Of a DNA stretch of 51,964 bases, positions 1 through 7,676 are shown one piece after another (position 1 is the first letter of the stretch; each line of letters begins with the position of its first letter). The stretch comes from an uncultured Eubacteriales bacterium (lineage in GTDB: Bacteria; Bacillota; Clostridia; Oscillospirales; Acutalibacteraceae). Under the pieces are notes generated by a model, which was not told the DNA's origin, searched no databases, and worked only from the letters and a program-made list of their open reading frames with translations. The translations under genes were made by a program, and so were the position numbers. Location of the stretch: assembly GCA_934491515.1 (NCBI GenBank), contig CAKSTF010000012.1, positions 1 through 51,964 on the forward strand, read 5' to 3'.

Positions 1-113
1 TCGATAGCAAAAGCACTGAGCCCCGACATACATGAAAATATGCCGATTATCATCCCGAACGTCAGGATTACGGAGATGATTTTTGCAGCACTTTTTTTAG
101 AGTGGTTCGCCAT
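1..113 (-). CDS. N-terminus of a secreted protein (partial, cut by window edge)
   Basis: Only the first 37 codons are present, running leftward off the window. The translation starts MANHSKKSAAKIISVILTFG, continues with a hydrophobic stretch, and reaches S-A-F-A, a good signal-peptidase I site. A well-spaced AAAGGAG lies just upstream of the ATG and a consensus promoter lies further up. A cysteine in the hydrophobic core is not in a convincing lipobox. The mature protein is outside the window, so its function cannot be named. Confidence 0.7.
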   Translation of the reverse strand, partial: MANHSKKSAAKIISVILTFGMIIGIFSCMSGLSAFAI

Positions 114-176
114 AAAAAAGTTGCTCCTTTCTTACTGAAAAAGGTCATTTTTCGCACAATGACCCCTTGTAGTTGT

Positions 177-206
177 ATTATATCTCAACGCTTGTACGTT
201 TGTCAA
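177..206 (-). promoter_or_regulatory. Sigma-A promoter of the left-edge secreted protein
   Basis: On the minus strand TTGACA (201-206) and TATAAT (177-182) are both perfect matches with an 18-nt spacer. Transcription would start near 170. The leader then contains the inverted repeat GGTCATT/AATGACC (143-149 with 158-164) followed by five U, a weak terminator-like hairpin between promoter and start codon. Confidence 0.75.
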
Positions 207-327
207 CATTTTTTAACCCAAAAAGGACAATTTTTATACCTTATATATAGAAAATCGGAAAAGACGGCGCAAAAATTACATTTTAGCGCAAAAATAACCG
301 CGCATCTGTATTCCACCGTAATACAAA

Positions 328-362
328 AAACGCCGAAATTCCGCAAAGGAATTTCGACGTTT
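328..362 (-). terminator. Rho-independent terminator of RNase Y gene
   Basis: A 12-bp stem (331-342 with 348-359, one G-U pair) closes a 5-nt loop. On the minus strand it is followed by a run of six U. It begins about 20 nt past the RNase Y stop codon. Confidence 0.8.
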
Positions 363-380
363 TTCTGCAATTTACGCTAT

Positions 381-1922
381 TTATTTTGCATAGTCCACGG
401 CGCGGTTTTCTCTTATAAGATTAACCTTTATCTGACCGGGATACTCAAGTTCATTTTCAATTTTTTCGGCAATATCGTGCGCTATAATAACCATCTTGTC
501 ATCGCTTACCACTTCGGGTTTTACGATTATGCGTATTTCTCTGCCTGCCTGAATGGCATAGGAACTTTCAACTCCGTTAAAGGAATTCGCTATTTCTTCA
601 AGTTTTTCAAGACGCTTGATATAGTTTTCGATGTTTTCGCGGCGTGCGCCCGGGCGCGCCGCCGATATTGCGTCCGCTGCCTGAACTATGCAGGCAATAA
701 CGGTTTTCGCCTCAATCTCGCCGTGATGTGCAGCGATAGCATGAATAATTTCTTCGCTTTCACGGTATTTTTTCGCAACCTCAACGCCGAGCTGTATGTG
801 CGAACCTTCCTGCTCATGGTCTATTGCTTTGCCTATATCGTGCAGAAGACCGGCGCGCTTTGCGAGGGTAACGTCCGCACCGAGTTCGGAAGCCAAAAGC
901 CCCGAAAGGTGGCATACTTCAAGGGAATGGTTAAGAACGTTCTGACCGTAACTTGTACGGAAATGCAGGCGGCCGAGCAATTTAACAAGTTCGGGATGGA
1001 GATTATGAACCCCTGCCTCGACCATGGCACGTTCACCCTCCTGCTTGATGACTGCCGCAACCTCCGCAGTGGCTTTTTGAACAGTCTCTTCTATTCTTGC
1101 AGGATGTATTCTGCCGTCAAGAATAAGTTTTTCAAGAGTAACTCTTGCTATTTCTCTCCTTATAGGTTCAAAACTTGAAACGGTGATTGCTTCGGGCGTA
1201 TCGTCGATTATAAGATCAACGCCGGTCGCGTTTTCGATAGCGCGAATGTTTCTGCCCTCGCGGCCGATTATTCTTCCCTTCATTTCATCGTTGGGAAGCG
1301 CCACTACCGACACCGTCATTTCCGAAGAATGGTCGGCGGCACAACGCTGTATCGCCCTGCCTACTATTTCACGGGCAATCTTATCAGAATCTTCACGCGT
1401 TTGCTGTTCAAATTCAAGTATTTTCTTGGCTTTTTCGTGCGTCAGATCATCACTGAGCATATCAAGAAGCTGAGTTTTTGCCTGCTCCTTTGAAAGGCCC
1501 GAAATGCGCTCTAAAACCTCCATCTGACTGCGCTTTAACTGTTCACATTCTTCCATTTTAGCGTCAATTGCCTTGGAACGCTCTGCAAGTTTTTCCTCTT
1601 TAACCTCAAGATTTTCTATCTTGCGATCAAGGGATTCCTCTTTTTGCTGCATACGGTTTTCCTGACGCTGTACTTCTTTTCTGCGTTCGCGCAGATCGTT
1701 TTCTGTTTCCTGGCGGAGACGGTGAATCTCCTCCCTTGCTTCAATAATTGTTTCTTTCTTTCTGGTTTCGGCGTTTTTCATTGCTTCGCCCAGGATGCGC
1801 TTTGCCTGTGCTTCGGCTGAACCTATTGTTTTTTCAGCCGATTTCTTGCGCGCAACCGAACCTGCAAAAAAGCCGACAACCGCAACTGCTGCCGCTATCA
1901 CGACAGTTATGATGATTTGCAA
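381..1922 (-). CDS. rny: Ribonuclease Y
   Basis: RNase Y is the membrane-anchored endoribonuclease that starts mRNA decay in many Firmicutes. The 513-aa product has the full family layout: an N-terminal membrane segment (residues 1-25), a long charged coiled coil (about 30-200), a KH RNA-binding domain with GRIIGREGRNIRAIE (about 215-230), and an HD metal-dependent phosphodiesterase domain containing HDIGKAIDHE. The length matches the usual 510-520 aa. The start is TTG at 1922, placed 9 nt after AAGGAG; no better ATG is available. The gene is monocistronic with its own promoter about 270 nt upstream and its own terminator. Confidence 0.96.
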   Translation of the reverse strand: MQIIITVVIAAAVAVVGFFAGSVARKKSAEKTIGSAEAQAKRILGEAMKNAETRKKETIIEAREEIHRLRQETENDLRERRKEVQRQENRMQQKEESLDRKIENLEVKEEKLAERSKAIDAKMEECEQLKRSQMEVLERISGLSKEQAKTQLLDMLSDDLTHEKAKKILEFEQQTREDSDKIAREIVGRAIQRCAADHSSEMTVSVVALPNDEMKGRIIGREGRNIRAIENATGVDLIIDDTPEAITVSSFEPIRREIARVTLEKLILDGRIHPARIEETVQKATAEVAAVIKQEGERAMVEAGVHNLHPELVKLLGRLHFRTSYGQNVLNHSLEVCHLSGLLASELGADVTLAKRAGLLHDIGKAIDHEQEGSHIQLGVEVAKKYRESEEIIHAIAAHHGEIEAKTVIACIVQAADAISAARPGARRENIENYIKRLEKLEEIANSFNGVESSYAIQAGREIRIIVKPEVVSDDKMVIIAHDIAEKIENELEYPGQIKVNLIRENRAVDYAK

Positions 1923-2195
1923 GTTTTTTCACTCCTTATATATATTAAGCGGATTTTTGCAGAAAAGTCCTGCCGGGGACCGCAGTAAATGCCGAAAGCG
2001 CAGCCGAAAACACCGCGCGGCATCCCCCGAAGATAAAGATAAAAAAGATATTGAAAATTTCAAGGTGCGCGAAAAATCACCGTAAAGCACCTTCTTTAAG
2101 GCAATTTTTCCGTACATTGCGGAAAGTTTCCGCATATAAATATCCGAAAACGCCTGAGCCTTCCGCCCGGACGCAACATCTCATCTATAACTGAT
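1923..2195 (-). promoter_or_regulatory. Long 5' leader of rny
   Basis: About 267 nt separate the predicted transcription start (near 2189) from the rny start codon. The leader holds the inverted repeat AAGGTGC/GCACCTT (2062-2068 with 2087-2093) and a perfect palindrome GCGGAAA/TTTCCGC near 2118-2132. A 68-codon open frame (2135 down to 1929) ends in TGA overlapping the rny Shine-Dalgarno, but it has a poor ribosome site and unusual composition, so I do not call it a gene. The long folded leader could serve autoregulation; that is inference. Confidence 0.4.
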
Positions 2196-2225
2196 ATGAT
2201 ACCACTTTTAAACCCGTTTTGTCAA
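2196..2225 (-). promoter_or_regulatory. Predicted rny promoter
   Basis: Minus-strand TTGACA (2220-2225), 18-nt spacer, TATCAT (2196-2201). It is the best sigma-A match between rny and the next gene; the remaining stretch to 2304 shows no gene. Confidence 0.6.
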
Positions 2226-2304
2226 GTTGTTGCTTGGATGCCGCTTCGGCAGATGCAGACGAATAAACAAGTATAGCGGCGGCTGTGGCAGACGCACCGA
2301 AAAA

Positions 2305-3339
2305 TCAGGGGACAAAAAAATAATTTGTATCCCACGCCGGCAAACACGGAAAATGCCGCAAATACACTTTATAATCCGGATACATTTCGGCGACTTTCAG
2401 CGGAATTTCAAAAATATCGGCGCTTTTATGGTATGCCGCTATCTGCATTTTCGGTCTGAAACGTTCTATCGTTTTCGCGGCACCGTTTAAAAACGCCGTT
2501 TCCGCGCCCTCGGTGTCGACCTTTATAAGCGAAAATCCGTTTTTGGGCAAAATACCGTCCGCCGAAACCGAATTCACCGGAACACCCGTACCTATGTGCG
2601 ATCCGCGCGAGCCTTCCTCCCCGAAAAGCACGCTGCCGCATCTGTCGGAAACGGCGGCATTCAATAGTTTTATGTTTTTTATATCTTTTGTGTTTTCGCA
2701 AAGTTTTGCGAAGGTTTTTCTGTCCGGTTCCACCGCGGTTATGCTTTGCCACTTTTTTGCGCGTGAAACAAAGGAAAGCACGGTATCGCCCCTGTATGCA
2801 CCGAGATCCAAAAAGTTTTCATTGCATCCGCAGGCAAAAAATCCCGAAAAGGCTTCATCCTCCGCGGTCTCGCACCCGAAAAGCAGATTGATATCTCCGC
2901 TTAACTTATACCTAATTATATTTTCGTATGTCTTTTTTGATGTTTCATCCGCAAGCATTTTATAAACCGCCCCTATTTTTTCGGCATTGCGGCGCGCAAA
3001 GCGAATATCGAAAAGTTCGCCGCCGCAGACCGGAACATCCGGCGCGTAAAGTTCGGTTTCTGCCGCTATTTTACGGATATTTTCTATAACCCGCGGCAAG
3101 CCTGTGCCGAAACAGAGCAGAACTATCATACCGGGGAAAAGTTCCTTTGCCCTCTCATAAGTAAGCAGCGGCATTTCATGGAATGTTTTTTCGCGCACAA
3201 AGTCCGCCGACGAAAAAACTCCCGACGGCTTTATCCCGTAACCGTTTAAAACGGATATAATCTTATCCGCACCGTTTCCCATACCGTAAAGCACCACGGG
3301 GCGGTTTTGTTCTTTTAAATAATTCCATAAATCGCTCAT
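2305..3339 (-). CDS. FkbM-family SAM-dependent methyltransferase
   Basis: The C-terminal two thirds match FkbM methyltransferases. There is a SAM-binding glycine motif NFLDLGAYRGDTVLSF (about residue 190), an acidic residue after the second strand in ITAVEPD, and the family signature LIKVDTEGAE near residue 280. The N-terminal ~120 residues (VVLYGMGNGADKIISVLNGYG) look like a nucleotide-binding fold of the kind fused to FkbM domains in sugar or glycan tailoring proteins. The 344-aa product has no signal peptide and should be cytoplasmic. I chose the ATG at 3339: a longer frame beginning at 3372 would overlap the promoter, while a consensus promoter starts transcription at about this very ATG. 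The substrate (glycan, lipid or peptide) is not evident. It is a single-gene unit, divergent from grpE. Confidence 0.8.
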   Translation of the reverse strand: MSDLWNYLKEQNRPVVLYGMGNGADKIISVLNGYGIKPSGVFSSADFVREKTFHEMPLLTYERAKELFPGMIVLLCFGTGLPRVIENIRKIAAETELYAPDVPVCGGELFDIRFARRNAEKIGAVYKMLADETSKKTYENIIRYKLSGDINLLFGCETAEDEAFSGFFACGCNENFLDLGAYRGDTVLSFVSRAKKWQSITAVEPDRKTFAKLCENTKDIKNIKLLNAAVSDRCGSVLFGEEGSRGSHIGTGVPVNSVSADGILPKNGFSLIKVDTEGAETAFLNGAAKTIERFRPKMQIAAYHKSADIFEIPLKVAEMYPDYKVYLRHFPCLPAWDTNYFFVP

Positions 3340-3345
3340 AGATTT

Positions 3346-3374
3346 ATTATACAGCACGCCGGTACATAACACAA
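3346..3374 (-). promoter_or_regulatory. Promoter giving a leaderless transcript of the FkbM methyltransferase
   Basis: Minus-strand TTGTGT (3369-3374), 17-nt spacer, perfect TATAAT (3346-3351). Six nucleotides separate the -10 box from the ATG at 3339, so the expected first transcribed base is the A of the start codon. No Shine-Dalgarno sequence is present. Confidence 0.6.
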
Positions 3375-3396
3375 GGAAATATGAACAAAATGTAAA

Positions 3397-3413
3397 AGTC
3401 AGAGAAAGTCAAA
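3397..3413 (+). promoter_or_regulatory. CtsR-like heptad repeat operator upstream of grpE
   Basis: AGTCAGA-GAA-AGTCAAA fits the CtsR operator pattern (two RGTCAAA heptads separated by NAN) with a single mismatch. It lies 19 nt before the -35 box of the grpE promoter, in the divergent region shared with the methyltransferase gene. An inverted AAAGTCAA/TTGACTTT pair also spans 3405-3440. No CIRCE element and no hrcA gene are seen here. Confidence 0.45.
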
Positions 3414-3432
3414 AAATTTTTCATAAAAAGTG

Positions 3433-3460
3433 TTGACTTTTAAAAAACAGCGGTTATAAT
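3433..3460 (+). promoter_or_regulatory. Heat-shock operon promoter
   Basis: TTGACT (3433-3438), 16-nt spacer, TATAAT (3455-3460). It drives grpE-dnaK and probably dnaJ. Confidence 0.7.
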
Positions 3461-3520
3461 AGAATCATCGGTTGGGAAGTTTAACCTTTCCTGACCAATA
3501 AAAATACAGGAGGTTTCGAA

Positions 3521-4039
3521 TTGGCTGAGACCACTAAAAAGAATGCGGAAACGCCCGAAAGCACCGAAAAAACGGCGCAGAAGAAAAAATCACGCAAGGA
3601 CGCCGAAATTGAAAATTTAAAAAAGGAACTTGCGGAAAAGAACGACCTTTTAATAAGGACCGCCGCCGAGTTCGACAATTTTAAAAAGCGCAGCGAGCGC
3701 GAGAAAGCGGGCATTGCGGAGTACGCAAAAGCGGAAGTAATTAAAAAACTGTTGCCTATACTTGACAACATCGACCGCGCAAAAACAGCAAGCACCGACA
3801 CACCCGAATATCTTAAAGGTATCGAGATGATCGTAAAACAGTTTGAAGCGCTGGCCGAAAACCTTAGTCTTGAAGAGATTGCCGAAGAAGGCGATGCTTT
3901 TGACCCCACGCTTCACGACGCGGTAATGCACATTGAGGACGAAAATCTCAATGAAAACGTTATTGCCGAAGTTTTGCAAAAGGGTTACAAGTTGGGCGAC
4001 ACGGTTGTAAGACCGGCTATGGTTAAGGTAGCAAATTAA
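3521..4039 (+). CDS. grpE: Nucleotide exchange factor GrpE
   Basis: GrpE speeds ADP release from DnaK in the cytoplasmic Hsp70 cycle. The 172-aa product has a charged, disordered N-terminus, a long helix (about residues 25-75, ending LLIRTAAEFDNFKKRSEREK) and the C-terminal beta-domain, with the family end pattern GYKLGDTVVRPAMVKVAN. Translation starts at TTG (3521), 7 nt after AGGAGG; there is no nearby ATG in frame. It is the first gene of grpE-dnaK-dnaJ. The hrcA gene that normally precedes it in Firmicutes is absent. Confidence 0.96.
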   Translation: MAETTKKNAETPESTEKTAQKKKSRKDAEIENLKKELAEKNDLLIRTAAEFDNFKKRSEREKAGIAEYAKAEVIKKLLPILDNIDRAKTASTDTPEYLKGIEMIVKQFEALAENLSLEEIAEEGDAFDPTLHDAVMHIEDENLNENVIAEVLQKGYKLGDTVVRPAMVKVAN

Positions 4040-4095
4040 GCAAACACTATTATTAAAGCAAATAACAAAAATACTATTTTCGGAGGAATAACATC

Positions 4096-5949
4096 ATGGG
4101 AAAAATTATTGGTATAGATTTAGGTACAACTAACTCCTGCGTAGCCGTTATGGAAGGCGGCGAAGCGGTAGTTATAGCAAACGCAGAAGGCGCGCGCACT
4201 ACCCCTTCGGTAGTTGCATTTTCAAAAACGGGCGAACGTATGGTAGGTCAGGTAGCAAAACGTCAGGCCATTACGAATCCCGAAAGAACGGTAAGTTCAA
4301 TCAAAAGAGAAATGGGCACCGATTATACGGTTGAAATAGACGGCAAAAAGTTCACCCCGCAGGAAATTTCCGCAATAATTCTTCAAAAACTCAAAACTGA
4401 CGCGGAATCATACCTCGGACAGAGCGTAACGGAGGCCGTTATCACCGTTCCGGCATACTTTACCGACGCACAGCGTCAGGCAACAAAGGACGCAGGCAAG
4501 ATTGCCGGTCTTGACGTTAAGAGAATCATAAACGAGCCTACCGCGGCGGCGCTTGCTTACAGCATCGACAAAGAGGACGACCAGAAGGTTATGGTTTACG
4601 ACCTCGGCGGCGGCACATTCGATGTTTCGATAATCGAAATGGGCGACGGCGTTCAGGAAGTTCTTGCAACGGCAGGTAACAACCGTTTGGGTGGCGACGA
4701 CTTCGACAAGCGCATTATGGATTATATCGTTTCCACCTTCAAAGCGGAGCAGGGCATTGACCTTTCGGGCGACAAGATGGCTATGCAGCGCATTAAGGAG
4801 GCTGCCGAAAAGGCGAAAATCGACCTTTCAGGCATGACCACTGCGGACATCAATCTTCCCTTTATAACTGCGGACTCCACGGGACCGAAGCACTTCGAAA
4901 CCACCCTTACCCGCGCAAAGTTCAACGAACTTACCGCAGACCTTGTTGAGGCTACCATGGGACCCGTTCGTCAGGCGCTTTCGGATTCAGGCCTTGATAA
5001 ATCGCAGATAAACAAAGTTCTTATGGTAGGCGGCTCAAGCCGTATCCCCGCTGTTCAGGAAGCGGTTAAAAACTTTATGGGAACAGAGCCTTTTAAGGGT
5101 ATCAACCCCGACGAATGCGTTGCTTTGGGCGCTGCTTTACAGGCAGGCGTTTTGGGCGGCGACGTTAAGGGTCTTCTGCTTCTTGACGTTACTCCCCTTT
5201 CCCTCGGTATCGAAACAATGGGCGGCGTTTCCACAAAGGTAATTGAAAGAAACACAACCATTCCTACAAAGAAGAGTCAGATATTCTCTACCGCGGCAGA
5301 CGGTCAGACCTCTGTTGAAGTGCACGTACTTCAGGGCGAGCGTGAATTTGCAAAAGACAACAAGACGCTCGGCGTATTCCACCTTGACGGAATTGCTCCG
5401 GCTCCGCGCGGAATACCCCAGATTGAAGTTACTTTCGATATAGATGCAAACGGCATTGTTCACGTTTCGGCAAAGGACCTCGGTACAGGCAAGGAAAACA
5501 ACATCACAATCACCTCCAGCACCAATATGTCCAAAGATGACATTGACAAGGCTGTTAAGGACGCCGAGGCTTACGCCGCAGAAGATAAAAAGCGCCGTGA
5601 AGCGGTTGATGTTAAAAACAATGCCGATCAGATGATTTATCAGACCGAAAAGACGGTAAGCGATATGGGCGACAAACTCTCTGCCGACGAAAAGGCAAAG
5701 GTTGAGGCTGCCAAGGACGCGCTTAAAGAAGCCGTTAAGGGCGAAAACACCGAAGATATCAAGGCAAAGAGCGAGGCGCTTCAGAAAGAACTTTACGCCG
5801 TAAGCGAAAAACTTTACAAGGAAGCGCAGGCGGCGCAGCAGGCTCAGGGCGGCGCAGACGCACAAAACGGTACGGCAGGCACTGCGGGAGCCGACAACGT
5901 TTACGAAGCGGACTACACCGACGTTGACGACAAGAAAAACGAAAAATAA
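4096..5949 (+). CDS. dnaK: Chaperone protein DnaK (Hsp70)
   Basis: DnaK is the ATP-dependent chaperone that works with DnaJ and GrpE. The 617-aa product opens with IIGIDLGTTNSCVAVMEGGE, the Hsp70 signature of the ATPase domain. Further signatures are VYDLGGGTFDVSI (near residue 170) and VMVGGSSRIPAVQ (near 310). The substrate-binding domain begins near 365 with GLLLLDVTPLSLGIETMGG, followed by the helical lid and a glycine/alanine-rich tail ending in YTDVDDKKNEK. The length is normal. A GGAGG lies 8-9 nt before the ATG. It follows grpE by 56 nt. Confidence 0.99.
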   Translation: MGKIIGIDLGTTNSCVAVMEGGEAVVIANAEGARTTPSVVAFSKTGERMVGQVAKRQAITNPERTVSSIKREMGTDYTVEIDGKKFTPQEISAIILQKLKTDAESYLGQSVTEAVITVPAYFTDAQRQATKDAGKIAGLDVKRIINEPTAAALAYSIDKEDDQKVMVYDLGGGTFDVSIIEMGDGVQEVLATAGNNRLGGDDFDKRIMDYIVSTFKAEQGIDLSGDKMAMQRIKEAAEKAKIDLSGMTTADINLPFITADSTGPKHFETTLTRAKFNELTADLVEATMGPVRQALSDSGLDKSQINKVLMVGGSSRIPAVQEAVKNFMGTEPFKGINPDECVALGAALQAGVLGGDVKGLLLLDVTPLSLGIETMGGVSTKVIERNTTIPTKKSQIFSTAADGQTSVEVHVLQGEREFAKDNKTLGVFHLDGIAPAPRGIPQIEVTFDIDANGIVHVSAKDLGTGKENNITITSSTNMSKDDIDKAVKDAEAYAAEDKKRREAVDVKNNADQMIYQTEKTVSDMGDKLSADEKAKVEAAKDALKEAVKGENTEDIKAKSEALQKELYAVSEKLYKEAQAAQQAQGGADAQNGTAGTAGADNVYEADYTDVDDKKNEK

Positions 5950-5964
5950 TCGGTAAACAGAACA

Positions 5965-6032
5965 CTGCAGTACGGGTGGGAAACCGCCCATACTGCAGGT
6001 TTACATACTTGCGGCACCCGTAGGGTGCTGCG
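5965..6032 (+). promoter_or_regulatory. Two stable hairpins between dnaK and dnaJ
   Basis: The first stem pairs 5965-5980 with 5984-5998 (ctgcagta... with ...tactgcag, one C-A mismatch and one G-U). The second pairs 6011-6019 with 6023-6031 around a 3-nt loop. Neither has a U-tract, so these are more likely processing or stability elements that lower dnaJ relative to dnaK than a true terminator. Confidence 0.5.
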
Positions 6033-6059
6033 CAATGTCAGTATTAGGAGAAAAAATCT

Positions 6060-7214
6060 GTGGCAGAGAATAAAAGAGATTATTACGAAGTTTTGGGCGT
6101 TGACAAATCGGCAAACGACGATGAACTGAAAAAAGCCTACAGAAAACTTGCAAAAAAATATCATCCCGACTTAAACCCCGGGGACGCTACGGCTGAAAAG
6201 AATTTTAAAGAAGTAAACGAAGCGTACGAAGTCCTTTCCGACAAGGAAAAGCGTGCCCGTTACGACCAGTTCGGCCATGCCGGGGTAGATCCCAACTTCG
6301 GCGCGGGCGGCGCCGGCGGATACGGAGGCGGATTTACGGGCGATTTCGGTGATTTGGGCGATATCTTCAGTTCCTTCTTCGGCGGCGGTTTCGGCGGCGG
6401 AAGAAGACAGAATCCGAATGCTCCGCGCAGAGGTAACGATACCTCCGCGGCTGTAAATCTTTCCTTTGAGGAAGCGGCGCTCGGATGTAAAAAGACCATT
6501 CGGTTCACAAAAATCGACAACTGCAGCGACTGCGGCGGAACAGGCTGTGAAAAAGGCTCAAGCGCCAAAACCTGCCCTGTTTGTCACGGTAGCGGCCATG
6601 TTGCCACTGTTCAGAGAACGCCATTCGGGCAGATACAAACGCAAAGCGTGTGCAACAACTGCCACGGCAGCGGTAAGATAATTGATAAACCTTGTCATAC
6701 ATGCGCCGGAAAAGGCAGAATACGTCACACGGTCGAAAAAACTGTTGATATACCTGCGGGAATAGACGATACGCAGGTGATAAATCTGCGCGGCGGCGGT
6801 GACGCAGGCGTAAACGGCGGACCTTCGGGCGACCTTAGGGTAAGCGTAAACGTGCGCCCCCACCCGATATTTTCGCGTGAAGGGTACGATGTTTACTGCG
6901 AAATACCGATAACCTTTGCGCAGGCGGCTTTAGGCGATGAAATCACGGTGCCCACTCTTTACGGAAAGGTTAAATTTCAGATCCACGAGGGCACGCAGCC
7001 GGGCGACGAGTTTAAACTTCGCGGCAAGGGTATTCAGCGCCTTAACTATGCCGGAAAAGGCGACCAGTACGTTAAGATAAACGTGGAAGTTCCGCGCGAC
7101 CTTTCCAAAGAACAAAAGCAGAAACTGCGCGAGTTTGACGGCGTTACAGGCGAGAAAAATTATAAATCAAAGAAAAGTTTTACGGATAAAGTAAAAGATT
7201 TTTTTAAGGACTGA
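6060..7214 (+). CDS. dnaJ: Chaperone protein DnaJ (Hsp40)
   Basis: DnaJ delivers substrates to DnaK and stimulates its ATPase. The 384-aa product shows all class I parts: J domain with the HPD motif at residues 35-37, a Gly/Phe-rich linker (about 78-120), four CxxCxGxG zinc-finger repeats (about 150-215: CSDCGGTG, CPVCHGSG, CNNCHGSG, CHTCAGKG), and the C-terminal substrate-binding domains. Translation starts at GTG (6060), 9 nt after AGGAG. It lies 110 nt after dnaK, separated by two hairpins. Confidence 0.98.
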   Translation: MAENKRDYYEVLGVDKSANDDELKKAYRKLAKKYHPDLNPGDATAEKNFKEVNEAYEVLSDKEKRARYDQFGHAGVDPNFGAGGAGGYGGGFTGDFGDLGDIFSSFFGGGFGGGRRQNPNAPRRGNDTSAAVNLSFEEAALGCKKTIRFTKIDNCSDCGGTGCEKGSSAKTCPVCHGSGHVATVQRTPFGQIQTQSVCNNCHGSGKIIDKPCHTCAGKGRIRHTVEKTVDIPAGIDDTQVINLRGGGDAGVNGGPSGDLRVSVNVRPHPIFSREGYDVYCEIPITFAQAALGDEITVPTLYGKVKFQIHEGTQPGDEFKLRGKGIQRLNYAGKGDQYVKINVEVPRDLSKEQKQKLREFDGVTGEKNYKSKKSFTDKVKDFFKD

Positions 7215-7216
7215 AC

Positions 7217-7253
7217 AAAACCGCGGTTTTCAGAACGAAAATCGCGGTTTTTT
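7217..7253 (+). terminator. Terminator of the grpE-dnaK-dnaJ operon
   Basis: The stem aaaaccgcggttttc pairs with gaaaatcgcggtttt (one G-U) and ends in a run of T. It begins three nt after the dnaJ stop codon. Confidence 0.85.
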
Positions 7254-7264
7254 AAAAAATTGTA

Positions 7265-7293
7265 TTGACAAAATACACCCTTTTATGTATAAT
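7265..7293 (+). promoter_or_regulatory. tRNA operon promoter
   Basis: Perfect consensus: TTGACA (7265-7270), 17-nt spacer, TATAAT (7288-7293), 33 nt before the first tRNA. Confidence 0.85.
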
Positions 7294-7326
7294 ATTTTTT
7301 GCTGTCGGCAATAGCCTTCGGCGTTT

Positions 7327-7403
7327 GGACCAGTAGCTCAGTTGGTTAGAGCAACCGGCTCATAACCGGTCGGTCCGGGGTTCGAGTCCCTGCTGGTCCA
7401 CCA
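7327..7403 (+). tRNA. tRNA with CAU anticodon (probably tRNA-Ile2, else elongator tRNA-Met)
   Basis: A complete 77-nt cloverleaf with encoded CCA. The acceptor stem GGACCAG pairs with CTGGTCC, the D-arm contains AGCTCAGTTGGTTAGAGC, the anticodon loop is CTCATAA, and the T-loop is TTCGAGT. A CAU anticodon is shared by tRNA-Met and by the AUA-reading tRNA-Ile2, whose C34 is changed to lysidine by TilS. The acceptor has C-G pairs at positions 4-69 and 5-68, which are TilS determinants, and the GGACC start resembles Bacillus tRNA-Ile2. I therefore lean to Ile2, without certainty. Confidence 0.93.
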
Positions 7404-7467
7404 TTTGTTTTTTCGGGTTATCGGGCTTTTTTAAGTCCGATTACTTTTAGGTAAATACTTTATGTTT

Positions 7468-7543
7468 AGGGGTATAGCTCAGTTGGTAGAGCATCGGTCT
7501 CCAAAACCGAGTGCCGAGGGTTCAAGTCCTTCTGCCCCTGCCA
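7468..7543 (+). tRNA. tRNA-Trp (CCA)
   Basis: A 76-nt cloverleaf with encoded CCA end. The acceptor AGGGGTA pairs with TGCCCCT, the anticodon loop is CTCCAAA (anticodon CCA, tryptophan), the T-loop is TTCAAGT and the discriminator base is G. It lies 64 nt after the CAU tRNA in the same transcript. Confidence 0.96.
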
Positions 7544-7576
7544 AAAATCCCGTCCGCTTTAGTGGACGGGATTTTT
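7543..7576 (+). terminator. tRNA operon terminator
   Basis: A 13- to 15-bp perfect or near-perfect stem (7543-7557 with 7562-7576) with a TTTA loop and a T-tract. The last bases and those after it (7568-7585) are identical to the flank of another terminator at 45622-45639. Confidence 0.9.
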
Positions 7577-7637
7577 ACTTATTACTTATTACCTCTTAAC
7601 TTTTACTTTAAAATAAAAGAGTTTTGAGTGTTTGGAC

Positions 7638-7654
7638 GAGAGTTCAAATCTCTC
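7638..7654 (+). other. tRNA T-arm-like remnant
   Basis: GAGAG-TTCAAAT-CTCTC forms a perfect 5-bp stem with a 7-nt loop carrying the T-arm pattern. It sits 95 nt after tRNA-Trp, with no acceptor stem or anticodon arm around it. It may be the 3' part of a lost tRNA gene or an old integration scar; chance is possible for so short a motif. Confidence 0.35.
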
Positions 7655-7676
7655 CTGCATGTATGTCAAATCCGTT

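Noticed and set aside
102..1178. A 358-codon open frame on the plus strand
   Set aside because: It lies antisense to rny, has no ribosome site and an amino-acid mix typical of shadow frames; RNase Y explains this region.
1929..2135. A 68-codon open frame in the rny leader
   Set aside because: Weak ribosome site, Arg/Phe/Leu-rich composition and position inside a folded leader; kept only as a note under the leader.
3340..3520. CIRCE element before grpE
   Set aside because: No TTAGCACTC-N9-GAGTGCTAA match is present; only the CtsR-like heptads fit.
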